Shown here piece by piece: positions 1-7,497 of a stretch of DNA of 36,352 nucleotides; the stretch's first letter is position 1, and each line of letters starts with the position of its first letter. A program made the position numbers and the translations under genes. The notes beneath the pieces were generated by a model. It was not told where the DNA came from, did not search any database, and was given only the letters and a program-made list of their open reading frames with translations. Source of the stretch: Pseudomonadota bacterium (GTDB taxonomy: Bacteria; Pseudomonadota; Gammaproteobacteria; Steroidobacterales; Steroidobacteraceae); assembly GCA_026398785.1 (NCBI GenBank), contig JAPLSF010000275.1, forward strand, positions 1-36,352, in the 5' to 3' direction.

Positions 1-1
1 C

Positions 2-415
2 TCGCTGCCGCTGCTCGGGGCCATTGCCGGTGACGCGAGCCCGCTGGGCTGGCTCGATTACGCGGGTGCCGCGCTCTGCCTGGTCGGCCTGTACTTCGAG
101 ACCGTCGGCGACTGGCAACTCACCCGCTTCAAGGCCAATCCGGCCAACGCGGGACAGGTCATGGACCAGGGGCTGTGGGGCCTCACGCGCCATCCCAATT
201 ACTTTGGCGATTTCTGTGTCTGGTGGGGCTTCGGCCTCATTGCACTCGCGGCGGGTGCCTGGTGGTCACTGATCGGTCCTGCGCTGATGAGCGTGCTGCT
301 GCTGCGAGTCTCGGGCGTTACGCTGCTCGAGCGGGACATCGGCAAGCGGCGGCCCGGCTACGCCGAATACATCCGACGCACCAATGCCTTCTTTCCGGGG
401 CCCCGCCGTCCCTGA
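2..415 (+). CDS. DUF1295 / steroid 5-alpha-reductase-like membrane protein, C-terminal part
   Basis: The reading frame enters from the left edge and ends at TGA 413-415, so 137 C-terminal residues are visible and the start is missing. The visible part has hydrophobic segments (LDYAGAALCLVGLYFE near the start; WWGFGLIALAAGAWWSLIGPAL later). It also has the family signature RHPNYFGDF, followed by a C-terminal RRPGYAEYIRRTNAFFP. This arrangement is typical of DUF1295 proteins, relatives of steroid 5-alpha reductases and isoprenylcysteine methyltransferases, which are integral inner-membrane proteins. The substrate of bacterial members is mostly unknown, and I infer none here. The gene converges on the kinase gene on the other strand, with about 56 bp between them. 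Confidence 0.85.
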   Translation, partial: SLPLLGAIAGDASPLGWLDYAGAALCLVGLYFETVGDWQLTRFKANPANAGQVMDQGLWGLTRHPNYFGDFCVWWGFGLIALAAGAWWSLIGPALMSVLLLRVSGVTLLERDIGKRRPGYAEYIRRTNAFFPGPRRP

Positions 416-439
416 GGGATGCCCACCTCGGCCAGTCTC

Positions 440-471
440 TAACTGAGTCACCCCGTAACTGAGTCACCCCG
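440..471. repeat. Tandem pair of 16-bp direct repeats between convergent genes
   Basis: The 16-base unit TAACTGAGTCACCCCG occurs at 440-455 and again, identical and head to tail, at 456-471. It fills most of the gap between the DUF1295 gene and the kinase gene, and a third partial copy of the GTCACC core runs into the kinase stop codon. It does not form a clear terminator hairpin. Short repeats with GAGTCACC cores are, from memory, found scattered in some proteobacterial genomes, but I cannot test copy number here. Confidence 0.75.
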
Positions 472-3400
472 TCACCTGTCGGCGGAGGCGAGGTGGCGAT
501 CGAACCAGTCCAGGGCCTCCTTCTCGACCTGGAACCTCGGCAGGTTGCCGTGGCCCGCCTCGAACAGCACGTGTTTTTTCTGGTCCGCGGGCGAGCCCAG
601 CAGCTCGAGCAGCCGCTGCTGCGCGGCGGGCGGGGAATCGATGTCCCAGCGGCCATTCAGCATCAGCACCGGCTGGGTCACGCGCGGCAGGTAGTTGTAC
701 GTCTGTTCGCTGGCGGGCAAGCCACTGCGCAGACCCGACCCGCCGCTATAGAGTACGGCCGCACCGATGCGCTTCTCGACGGCGAGGAGCGGCAGCATCG
801 TATCCGCACCCATGCTGATGCCGAACCAGCCGAGCTTGCCGGCATCGATGTCGTCGCGCGTGGCCAGGTAATCGATCGTCCGCCCCAGTTCCTCGCGCCA
901 ATGCCGCTGTTGCAAGCGAAAGCGCTCGGCGTAGTTCAGCGACTGCATGCGCTCGGCCGGCCACTGGCGCTCGTAGGCGCCGTCGAAAGCCACCACGGCC
1001 AGCGCCCACCCCGACTTTGGCAGGAAGTCGAGCGGGACGCCGCCTGCCGCCGGATCAAATTCTGCGGTCGTGACCGGCGCGGTGAATTCGCCCGAATGCG
1101 GCATGTAGAAGATGAGGCCGAACGGCGAGCGGCGGTCCTTCGGCAGGAAGAGCTGCACGGCAAACGACGTGTTGTCGTAGCCGGTCGGCAGCGTGACCCG
1201 CTCGACCGTCCACGCGGGATTCGACGAATCGGCTGTCCCGACGCGCGGCGTGAACGGTGCCGGCCTGTAGTCGAGTTGTTGCGCGAGAACCGCGTACGCG
1301 TCAGCGCCGACAGGCTTCATGGCCGCATAGTCGACGGCCTGCGCAAGGACGGGCCGACGCAGGTCTTCGTTCGCAGGTCCAGCCTGCGCCGGCTGCATGC
1401 AGCGGAATCCGTTGACGGCGGACCGCTCGGCCGGCGGCGCCTCTTCGGGCTGCAGGTACAGGTACCGCGGCTCGTCGAAGGCGCCGCCCGCGACCCACCG
1501 GCCCAGCGACCCCTGTGTCCACAGCCATTCACGCGCGTTGCCGGCCATGTCGTAGGTGCCGTACGGCCCGAGGCTGCCGAACCGGCCGACGGGCGCAAGT
1601 TCCCGACCAGCAAAATTGCTGCCGTGCACGATGGCCGATGAGACCGATTCCCAGTACTCGGCGATCGATCCGGCGGCGCGGTACCAGTGATACGCCGTCG
1701 GCAACTCCTTGCCGCGGAATCGACAGTACGCCGCCGCCTCGTACCAGCTGACTCCGGTCACGGGGTGGTCGGCCCTGCCGTCCGGATAGGTGCCCGCGCG
1801 CCACGTCGAGGGCCCTTGTCGGCCAGTCAGGTCGACGAACGCAGCGACAGCCGTCCGCAGGTCGCCGCCGCCGTCGAACGGCAGCTCCCGCCAATGCCTG
1901 GCCTCGGTGTATCCGCCGGCGTCGACGAACTCCTTGAAATCCCGGTTGCGGACCTCGAAGCGATCGATGAAGAACGCGGGCACCTTGACGGGATCGTCAC
2001 CGATGCCGGGGATCAGCGCCGGAACTGCCGGCACCAGCACCATGTCGTCCGGCGAAGCCGCCGCGTCGGCGAGCGGAATCGTGAGGTCGACACCCTGCAC
2101 GAGCTGCCGAATGTCGGCATCCGGGGCGTTGCCCAGCTGCAGCCCGGGATTGCGCAGCGCCAGCAGCGCGGTGTCGTGGCCTTCCTTCTCGATGCGCCAG
2201 AGCCCGACACCGATCGGCACGGCGACGTCCTGCAGCGGCGTCGCGCCGATGAACCGCCAGTCCTGCTCCCCGCTGGCGTATGGCCGGTAGAAAACCCGCG
2301 CCCCGTCCGGCGCGGTGTCGAGTGTGACCTTCGCGGAGAATGACGGTTCGAGCTGGCGCAGCACCGGATCGCGTGGCGTGACGCGCTCGATCTCGCGGGC
2401 AACATCGAATGCTGCTGCATAGTCGTCCGCGGCGATCAGCGCCTGCAGTCGCGGCAGCGCGTCCTCGCGCGCCCAGCGCTCCTGGTTGCGCTGCTGCAGG
2501 GTCCAGGTGAGCAGCGCCGCCATTACGATCAGCGCCGCGAGACCGGCGACCCACAACTGGCGGGTCTTCAGCCTCCCCGGTATGAATCGCGCTCTTCCCT
2601 CGGCAAACGACCGCAACGCAGCGGCGAAGCTGGCTGCGTCCGGATAGCGCTGGCCCGGATCGGGCTGCAGCGCCTTTGTCACAGCGTCATGCAATGCACC
2701 CAGCAAGGGTGTGGTTTCACTGGTCGACGGTCGCATGGGCTGTGCGGGCCGAACACCGGTCAGCAGCTCGTGCAGCACGACCCCGAGCGAGTAGATGTCG
2801 CTGCGGGCGTCGATGGCTTCGCCGTGCAGCAATTCCGGGCTCGCGTACTCCGGTGTGAGGGCGAGGCCGTAGGCCCGCGTCAGCAGCGCCGAGTCCGTCT
2901 CCGGCTGCAGCAGCCGGGCGACGCCGAAATCCAGCAGTCGCACCTCGCCTTGCGCAGTCACCAGGATGTTCGAGGGCTTGAGGTCGCGGTGGATCACCTT
3001 CCGCCCGTGCGCATAGGCCACCACATCCAGCACCTGCAGGAACAATCGGATGCGCGCCGTCCTGTCGAGCCCGCGCGCGTCGCACCACGCCACCAGGGGC
3101 TCGCCCTGCACGTACTCCATCGCTATGTACGGAACGCCGCCGGTGTCCACGCCGGCGTCATACAGGCGAGCAATCCGTGGATACTCCAGCGTTGCGAGGA
3201 TGTTGCGTTCGAGCGCGAAGCGCGCCGTCATCTCCACCGGACGACCTTGCAGGTGCGGGATCTTGAGTGCCACCTGGCGCTCGAACGCGCCGTCGGTGCG
3301 GCATGCGAGCCAGACGTCCGCCATGCCGCCGGACCCCAGCAGCCGCAACAGTTCGTAGGCGCCGAGTCGCTCGCCCGCATGGCGGCCGGCCGCTCCTACT

Positions 3401-3615
3401 TTCCCGGCGTCGCCTGCCTCGAGGCGCGGCGGGCGATCCAGCGGCCCGCCGGCTCCGTCGTCCTCGTCGAGCAACGCATCACGCAGCGTCCGCAGCAGCG
3501 GCTGGTCCCCGTCCGACAAGGTGTCGAGCCAGGTCCGCCGCTGCTCCGGCGTCAACGCCAGGGCCTCGTCCAGCAACTCCCCGAGGCGCGCCATCTCCCG
3601 GTTCGTCAGGCTCAC
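472..3615 (-). CDS. Ser/Thr protein kinase - FGE-sulfatase - alpha/beta hydrolase multidomain membrane protein
   Basis: This 1047-aa protein has several modules. Residues 1-80 form an alpha-helical leader. The kinase domain spans about 86-340, with glycine-rich loop GSGGMADV (94-101), catalytic Lys in VALK (118), HRDLKPSN (209-216) and DFG (229-231). The set of key residues suggests an active Hanks-type kinase. One membrane segment follows at about 354-372. A PEGA-like stretch lies near 428-485 and a formylglycine-generating-enzyme (SUMF1-like) fold from about 523 to 735 (DMAGNAREW, NGFRC). A C-terminal alpha/beta hydrolase has nucleophile motif GISMG, an acid in WDIDSP and a His in AGHGNLP. 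The topology predicts a cytoplasmic kinase and a periplasmic FGE/hydrolase. The start is GTG at 3615, 12 bp after the sigma gene stop; ATG at 3594 is an alternative. Cotranscription with the sigma factor gene implies a signalling pair. Substrates are unknown. Confidence 0.9.
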   Translation of the reverse strand: MSLTNREMARLGELLDEALALTPEQRRTWLDTLSDGDQPLLRTLRDALLDEDDGAGGPLDRPPRLEAGDAGKVGAAGRHAGERLGAYELLRLLGSGGMADVWLACRTDGAFERQVALKIPHLQGRPVEMTARFALERNILATLEYPRIARLYDAGVDTGGVPYIAMEYVQGEPLVAWCDARGLDRTARIRLFLQVLDVVAYAHGRKVIHRDLKPSNILVTAQGEVRLLDFGVARLLQPETDSALLTRAYGLALTPEYASPELLHGEAIDARSDIYSLGVVLHELLTGVRPAQPMRPSTSETTPLLGALHDAVTKALQPDPGQRYPDAASFAAALRSFAEGRARFIPGRLKTRQLWVAGLAALIVMAALLTWTLQQRNQERWAREDALPRLQALIAADDYAAAFDVAREIERVTPRDPVLRQLEPSFSAKVTLDTAPDGARVFYRPYASGEQDWRFIGATPLQDVAVPIGVGLWRIEKEGHDTALLALRNPGLQLGNAPDADIRQLVQGVDLTIPLADAAASPDDMVLVPAVPALIPGIGDDPVKVPAFFIDRFEVRNRDFKEFVDAGGYTEARHWRELPFDGGGDLRTAVAAFVDLTGRQGPSTWRAGTYPDGRADHPVTGVSWYEAAAYCRFRGKELPTAYHWYRAAGSIAEYWESVSSAIVHGSNFAGRELAPVGRFGSLGPYGTYDMAGNAREWLWTQGSLGRWVAGGAFDEPRYLYLQPEEAPPAERSAVNGFRCMQPAQAGPANEDLRRPVLAQAVDYAAMKPVGADAYAVLAQQLDYRPAPFTPRVGTADSSNPAWTVERVTLPTGYDNTSFAVQLFLPKDRRSPFGLIFYMPHSGEFTAPVTTAEFDPAAGGVPLDFLPKSGWALAVVAFDGAYERQWPAERMQSLNYAERFRLQQRHWREELGRTIDYLATRDDIDAGKLGWFGISMGADTMLPLLAVEKRIGAAVLYSGGSGLRSGLPASEQTYNYLPRVTQPVLMLNGRWDIDSPPAAQQRLLELLGSPADQKKHVLFEAGHGNLPRFQVEKEALDWFDRHLASADR

Positions 3616-3627
3616 GCGACGAGGGCC

Positions 3628-4179
3628 TTATTCCATCGCCGCCCGCAGCATCAGCCTGGCCTTCAGCCACAGCCGCTGCACGGTGCGTTCGGCGACATCG
3701 AGCGTCTCGGCGATTTCCTGCTCGGTGTAGCCGCCGAAGTAGCGCATCTGAACCACCTCGGCGAGGCGCGGATCGACCTGTGCCAGCGACTCGAGCGCTT
3801 CGTGCACGCGCAGGATGTCGTCCTCGCCCGCCGGTAGCCGTTCCGCCACGTCCGTCGACAGGGTCAGGGGTCGCCGTCCGGCACCGCGCTTGTCCGCGGC
3901 GCGTTCGCGGGCGCTGGAAACGATCACCGAGCGCATCACCTGGGACGCAAACGCGAAAAACGCGCGCCGGTCTTCTGCGCGCAATTCGCCTCCACGCACG
4001 TAGCAGAGGTACGACTCGTGCACCAGGCCGCGCGTGTCCAGCAGGGTGCTCCGCCCGCCGTCGCGCAGCCGCGCCCGGGCCAGTTTCTCCAGGAACGGAT
4101 AGGCGGCGGCAAACAGCGCTTCGCGGGCGCCCGCGTCGCCGGCCTGGACCTTGTGGAGCAACTGGGTGATCTCCGTCAT
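3628..4179 (-). CDS. ECF-type RNA polymerase sigma factor (TIGR02999-like)
   Basis: This 183-aa protein has a sigma region 2 (about 45-85, with a helix around EDRRAFFAFASQVMRSVI) and a sigma region 4 helix-turn-helix near the C terminus (YTEQEIAETLDVAERTVQR). It belongs to the extracytoplasmic-function sigma factors that commonly sit beside Ser/Thr kinase genes, without an obvious anti-sigma factor. The kinase gene starts 12 bp downstream on the same strand, which fits control of the sigma factor by phosphorylation (inference). I chose ATG 4179 because similarity starts at MTEITQLLHKVQAGD; the frame stays open upstream to 4284, but that part does not look like the family. The upstream region contains the 14-bp direct repeats at 4271-4303. 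Confidence 0.9.
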   Translation of the reverse strand: MTEITQLLHKVQAGDAGAREALFAAAYPFLEKLARARLRDGGRSTLLDTRGLVHESYLCYVRGGELRAEDRRAFFAFASQVMRSVIVSSARERAADKRGAGRRPLTLSTDVAERLPAGEDDILRVHEALESLAQVDPRLAEVVQMRYFGGYTEQEIAETLDVAERTVQRLWLKARLMLRAAME

Positions 4180-4270
4180 CAGCGCCTCTGCGTGCTTCCT
4201 GCGCGCGTGCGCGAATTCTAACCCAGTCGAATGTCGGGTTTTGCCCCCGGATTGCGTCCATTCAGGTAAC

Positions 4271-4303
4271 AGAAACCGACTCAAGCAAGAGAAACCGACT
4301 CAA
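4271..4303. repeat. Pair of 14-bp direct repeats in a divergent promoter region
   Basis: AGAAACCGACTCAA occurs at 4271-4284 and 4290-4303, with copy starts 19 bp apart, close to two helical turns. The pair lies between the sigma factor gene (start 4179, minus) and the secreted beta-propeller gene (start 4346, plus). The position would suit an operator or activator site acting on either gene. A dispersed repeat is equally possible. Confidence 0.65.
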
Positions 4304-4345
4304 CTCGCCGCGTCAGTGGCGAACAAACTTAGGAGCTGCGCCACC

Positions 4346-5479
4346 ATGTTCCGCATCGCACTAAAGTCTACAGCCGTGCTCACAGGGTTCGTGCTCGCGA
4401 GCTCCGGCGTTCTCCACGCGGATTCCTTCGGGCCATCGAGCGTCACCAAACACACGTGCACCAGACCATCCGTGACCACCTACGCCACGGGCCTGACGAA
4501 CCCGCGCGGCCTCGCGTTCGGTCCGGACGGCAACCTGTATGTGGCCGAGGCCGGCACCGGCGGCCGGAAGACGCCGGCAGACATCGATCCCCGTTGCCCG
4601 GTCAACGTCAACATCTACAGCCCCTACACGGCCGGCTACAGCGGTCGTGTCACCCGTGTGCGTGCCAATGGCACGACGCAGACTGTCGCCGCCAACCTGC
4701 CGAGTATGACCGACGCCTTTGGCGGCAGCTACGGCCCCACCGACGTCGCGTTCATCGGGGACAAGCTGTACGTCCTGATCGAGATGGGCGGCTGCTCGCA
4801 CGCGTTGCCCGACGACCTGCCCGCAATTCTGCGGGTCAACCGCGACGGGTCGACGACCAAGGTCGCCAACCTCAACGCCTGGCACGCGGCGAACCCGCCC
4901 CACTTCATCAAGGACACCGATCCGACGACCACCGACCAGGAACCGGGTGGCGTGTTCCATTCGATGATCGCGGTCGGCAAGTACCTCTACGTGGTCGAGA
5001 CCAACCGCGGCTTCCTGCTGCGTGTCGATCCGTCGAGCGGCACGATCGAGCAGCTGTACGACATGTCGTTCGACAACCAGGAACACAACCCGATCGTGAT
5101 GACCCGACGCGGCAACGAATTCCAGGTCGGCACGTTCGGCGAGGATGGGGGGAAGGCCGAACTCGCCGTGTTCGACAAGTACTTCTCAGGTTATTCCCTG
5201 CCATTCCGGTCGCGCAACCCGATCGTCGGCCTGGCGTGGCACGGCAACCGTCTGTACGGCGTCGAGATCTTCCCCTACGACAATCAGTGGACGACCGATA
5301 ACGCCAACCTCGTCAGGTTCGATCCCAGGACCGGCGAGCGCAAGGTGGTGCTGGCCGGATTCGCCAGCCTCCCGAACGGGCTCGTGACGGGTCCCGACGG
5401 TGCGTTGTACACGTCGAACTGGGGGATTTCGTATAAGAAGGGCGGCGGCGACGGCGGAATTCTGCGAATCGTTCCTTGA
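4346..5479 (+). CDS. Secreted ScyD/ScyE-family beta-propeller protein
   Basis: This 377-aa protein has an N-terminal signal peptide (MFRIALKSTAVLTGFVLASS, likely cleaved after LHA) and then a six-bladed-propeller-like domain. Repeats of the NHL/SMP-30 kind are visible: GLTNPRGLAFGPDGNLYVAE, GPTDVAFIGDKLYVL and LPNGLVTGPDGALYTSNWG. This matches the ScyD/ScyE family, named after a cyanobacterial scytonemin cluster but widespread in proteins of unknown function; no scytonemin genes are present here. The start at 4346 is supported by AGGAG at 4331-4335 with a 10-base spacer and by the signal peptide. The gene is divergent from the sigma factor gene and could be one of its targets (inference). Confidence 0.85.
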   Translation: MFRIALKSTAVLTGFVLASSGVLHADSFGPSSVTKHTCTRPSVTTYATGLTNPRGLAFGPDGNLYVAEAGTGGRKTPADIDPRCPVNVNIYSPYTAGYSGRVTRVRANGTTQTVAANLPSMTDAFGGSYGPTDVAFIGDKLYVLIEMGGCSHALPDDLPAILRVNRDGSTTKVANLNAWHAANPPHFIKDTDPTTTDQEPGGVFHSMIAVGKYLYVVETNRGFLLRVDPSSGTIEQLYDMSFDNQEHNPIVMTRRGNEFQVGTFGEDGGKAELAVFDKYFSGYSLPFRSRNPIVGLAWHGNRLYGVEIFPYDNQWTTDNANLVRFDPRTGERKVVLAGFASLPNGLVTGPDGALYTSNWGISYKKGGGDGGILRIVP

Positions 5480-5515
5480 AAGAGACTGGCGCCGAGCGGC
5501 GCGGGGCACCTGCCT

Positions 5516-5530
5516 CGCGCCGCAGGCGCG
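5516..5530. other. GC-rich hairpin downstream of the beta-propeller gene
   Basis: CGCGCC GCA GGCGCG forms a perfect 6-bp stem with a 3-base loop, 37 bp past the stop codon at 5479. No run of T follows, so intrinsic terminator activity is uncertain. Confidence 0.3.
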
Positions 5531-5594
5531 AACCCTCCGCGCGAATGAAAGTGAGTGCGCCCTCGTCGCCCTGGACTCGTCCAAGCGCGGTCTC

Positions 5595-5759
5595 AAAATC
5601 GTCACCCGCTGTGGTCGCATCTGCTTCGGCAATCACAAAATCAACTTGAGCACCGTGTTCGCCGGGCAAACCGTCCGGGTCAAGCAGATCGCCGACCAGG
5701 CCTGGCTGGTCGGCTTCATGCACTACGATCTTGGCTTTTTCGACAACGAATGTTGCCGG
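5595..5759 (+). pseudogene. IS481-type (DDE integrase core) transposase, C-terminal remnant
   Basis: About 55 codons read KIVTRCGRICFGNHKINLS, then TVFAGQ, WLVGFMHYDLGFFD and NECCR. This is the pattern of the extreme C-terminal region of integrase-core transposases of the IS481 type, recalled as CGRI..-KIN.STVFAGQ-..WLVSFM.YDLG. There is no DDE catalytic core upstream: the similarity starts abruptly near 5595 and stops at about 5759, before the usual C-terminal NPFG-like tail. The fragment has no start codon or ribosome site of its own and is dead. It abuts the tRNA-Phe fragment starting at 5761, so the two mark one recombination junction. Confidence 0.7.
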
Positions 5760-5760
5760 G

Positions 5761-5810
5761 TGGTGGCCGGGGACGGAATCGAACCGTCGACACGCGGATT
5801 TTCAGTCCCC
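5761..5810 (-). pseudogene. tRNA-Phe 3' half (anticodon arm to CCA end)
   Basis: Read on the minus strand, the segment gives an anticodon arm with loop CTGAAAA (anticodon GAA, Phe) at 5799-5805. The anticodon stem has one G-G mismatch. A perfect 5-bp T arm (GACGG/CCGTC, loop TTCGATT) lies at 5772-5788, followed by an acceptor strand CCCGGCC (5765-5771), discriminator A and an encoded CCA (5761-5763). The 5' half is not a tRNA: although GGCCGGG occurs at 5837-5843, 26 bases separate it from the anticodon stem and no D arm folds. The sequence upstream is the coding end of the monooxygenase gene. This is therefore a displaced or truncated tRNA end, typical of att sites and integration scars. Confidence 0.8.
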
Positions 5811-7334
5811 GTGCTTGGCAACCGCGCTTTCCTGCGCCCGGCCGAACCGATACTGGGCAGCATCGACCTTGCGTGTCTGCAGCCAGTACCGCCAGGTCGA
5901 GTACGGCCAGATCGTGAAGTTGCGGCCGTCGGCCTGCTGGTACCAGCTGCGGCACCCCGAACTCCAGACGGTGTTCTTCAAGGCGTGCTGGATGCGCTCG
6001 TTGAACTGCGCCTGCGCAGCCGGTTGCACATCGAGGTAATCCGCGCCGTGTGCGCGCAGCGTGCGCAGGCAATCGATGACGTACCGCACCTGTGCCTCGA
6101 TCATGAAGATGATCGAGTTGTGCCCGAGCGCGGTGTTCGGGCCAACGAGCTGATGCAGGTTCGGGTAACCCGTGACCGAAATCCCGTAGTACGCCTCGGC
6201 CCCCGCTTGCCAGTCACGGGCAAGCTCATGACCGGGCATGCCCGTGACGGGGAAGCCCTGCATGTAGATGCGCGGATCGACGACGAATCCAGTGCCGAGA
6301 ATGATGCAGTCGACCGGACGTTCGACACCGTCCGCAGTCACGATCGAGTGCTCGCGGATTTCGCGGATGTCCTCGGTCACGAGTTCGACGTTCGGCCGGC
6401 GGAACATCGGGTACCACTCGTTCGAGATCAGCACCCGCTTGCAGCCGATCGTGTAGTCGGGGGTCAGCTTGCGTGCGAGCGTCTCGTCACCCACGGCGCG
6501 ACGGATGTTCCACCGCGCGAGTCGCTGCAGCCCGCGTGCCAGGGCGGGATGAAAGATCGGCCAGACCCGCGACTCGTTGGACCAGTACAGGCGTGCGCGG
6601 TGCAGGCGCCGCACAAGGTCAAACCGTCCGAAGCGCTTCTTCGCGGACTCACTGTAGGTGCGGACATCGCGCGGGATCACCCACGCGGGCGTGCGCTGAA
6701 AGACGTGCAGCTGGGTCGCTGCCGGCGCGATGCGCGGGCAATACTGGATCGCGCTGCCACCGGTGCCGATCGAAGCGACGCGTTTACCGTCGAGGCTGTA
6801 ACCGTGGTCCCACTGCGCCGAATGGAACACCTTGCCGGCGAAGCGCTCCAGCCCTGGCAGCAGCGGCAGGTTCGGCACGTGGAGCGGACCGGTCGCCAGT
6901 ACGACGTGCCGTGCACGCAATTCGAGGCCTGACGCCATGATCACGCGCCAGCGAGCCGTCCCCAGGTCGAAGTGGAGTCCGGTCACGTGCTGGCTGAACC
7001 GGATGTACGGACGCACGCCGAAGCGCTCCGTGATGTCCAGTATGTACTGCTGGATTTCCCGCCAGCCCGCGTAGCGCTGGCTCCAGTCGGGCTTGCCCGC
7101 GAACGAGTACGAATAGAGGTGCGACTGCACGTCGCACTCGGCGCCGGGATAGGAGTTGTCGCGCCACGTGCCGCCGACTTCGGCGCCCTTCTCGAGGATC
7201 GCGAAGCGCCGCTCACCTTGTGCCAGCAGCCGGATGGCCATGCACAGGCCACCGAAACCGGCGCCGACGATTGCGACTTCCACTTCTTCCGGTGCAGCCG
7301 ACCGGAGGGCGGGGGACTGCGGCAGTGCGTTCAT
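5802..7334 (-). CDS. Flavin-containing / Baeyer-Villiger-type monooxygenase
   Basis: This 510-aa protein carries an FAD-binding motif GAGFGG near residue 25, a second dinucleotide (NADPH) motif IGTGGSAIQ, and between them the Baeyer-Villiger signature FAGKVFHSAQWDH. These enzymes use NADPH and O2 to oxygenate ketones or heteroatoms in the cytoplasm; the substrate cannot be deduced. I chose ATG 7334 because the family-like sequence begins a few residues later. The frame stays open to 7808, but that extension lies antisense to the neighbouring gene. The C terminus ends at TGA 5802-5804, which lies inside the anticodon loop of the tRNA-Phe fragment. The last residues (about 14) overlap tRNA-like or scar sequence and may be non-native. 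Confidence 0.92.
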   Translation of the reverse strand: MNALPQSPALRSAAPEEVEVAIVGAGFGGLCMAIRLLAQGERRFAILEKGAEVGGTWRDNSYPGAECDVQSHLYSYSFAGKPDWSQRYAGWREIQQYILDITERFGVRPYIRFSQHVTGLHFDLGTARWRVIMASGLELRARHVVLATGPLHVPNLPLLPGLERFAGKVFHSAQWDHGYSLDGKRVASIGTGGSAIQYCPRIAPAATQLHVFQRTPAWVIPRDVRTYSESAKKRFGRFDLVRRLHRARLYWSNESRVWPIFHPALARGLQRLARWNIRRAVGDETLARKLTPDYTIGCKRVLISNEWYPMFRRPNVELVTEDIREIREHSIVTADGVERPVDCIILGTGFVVDPRIYMQGFPVTGMPGHELARDWQAGAEAYYGISVTGYPNLHQLVGPNTALGHNSIIFMIEAQVRYVIDCLRTLRAHGADYLDVQPAAQAQFNERIQHALKNTVWSSGCRSWYQQADGRNFTIWPYSTWRYWLQTRKVDAAQYRFGRAQESAVAKHGD

Positions 7335-7497
7335 GGCGTCGCGCACTGTGCTGCGTTTCGATTCGCGCCGCAACCGGAAAGACCGCTGACGTCGTTGGAT
7401 TGCAGACGGCCGGGTGTCCGGTTGACAGCGCCGCCCCCCTCCCGTATTTGCTGTCTGGACCACTTCCAAACCAGACCAACCAGGAGTTCGTCGCATC

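Noticed and set aside
440-471. CRISPR repeats
   Set aside because: Only two 16-bp copies with no spacer between them and no cas genes.
4346-5479. Part of a scytonemin biosynthesis cluster
   Set aside because: Only the propeller family resembles ScyD/ScyE. None of the other scytonemin genes is present.
5761-5843. Complete tRNA-Phe gene
   Set aside because: The acceptor strands could pair, but 26 bases lie between the 5' acceptor strand and the anticodon stem, no D arm folds, and the anticodon stem has a G-G mismatch. Only the 3' half is convincing.
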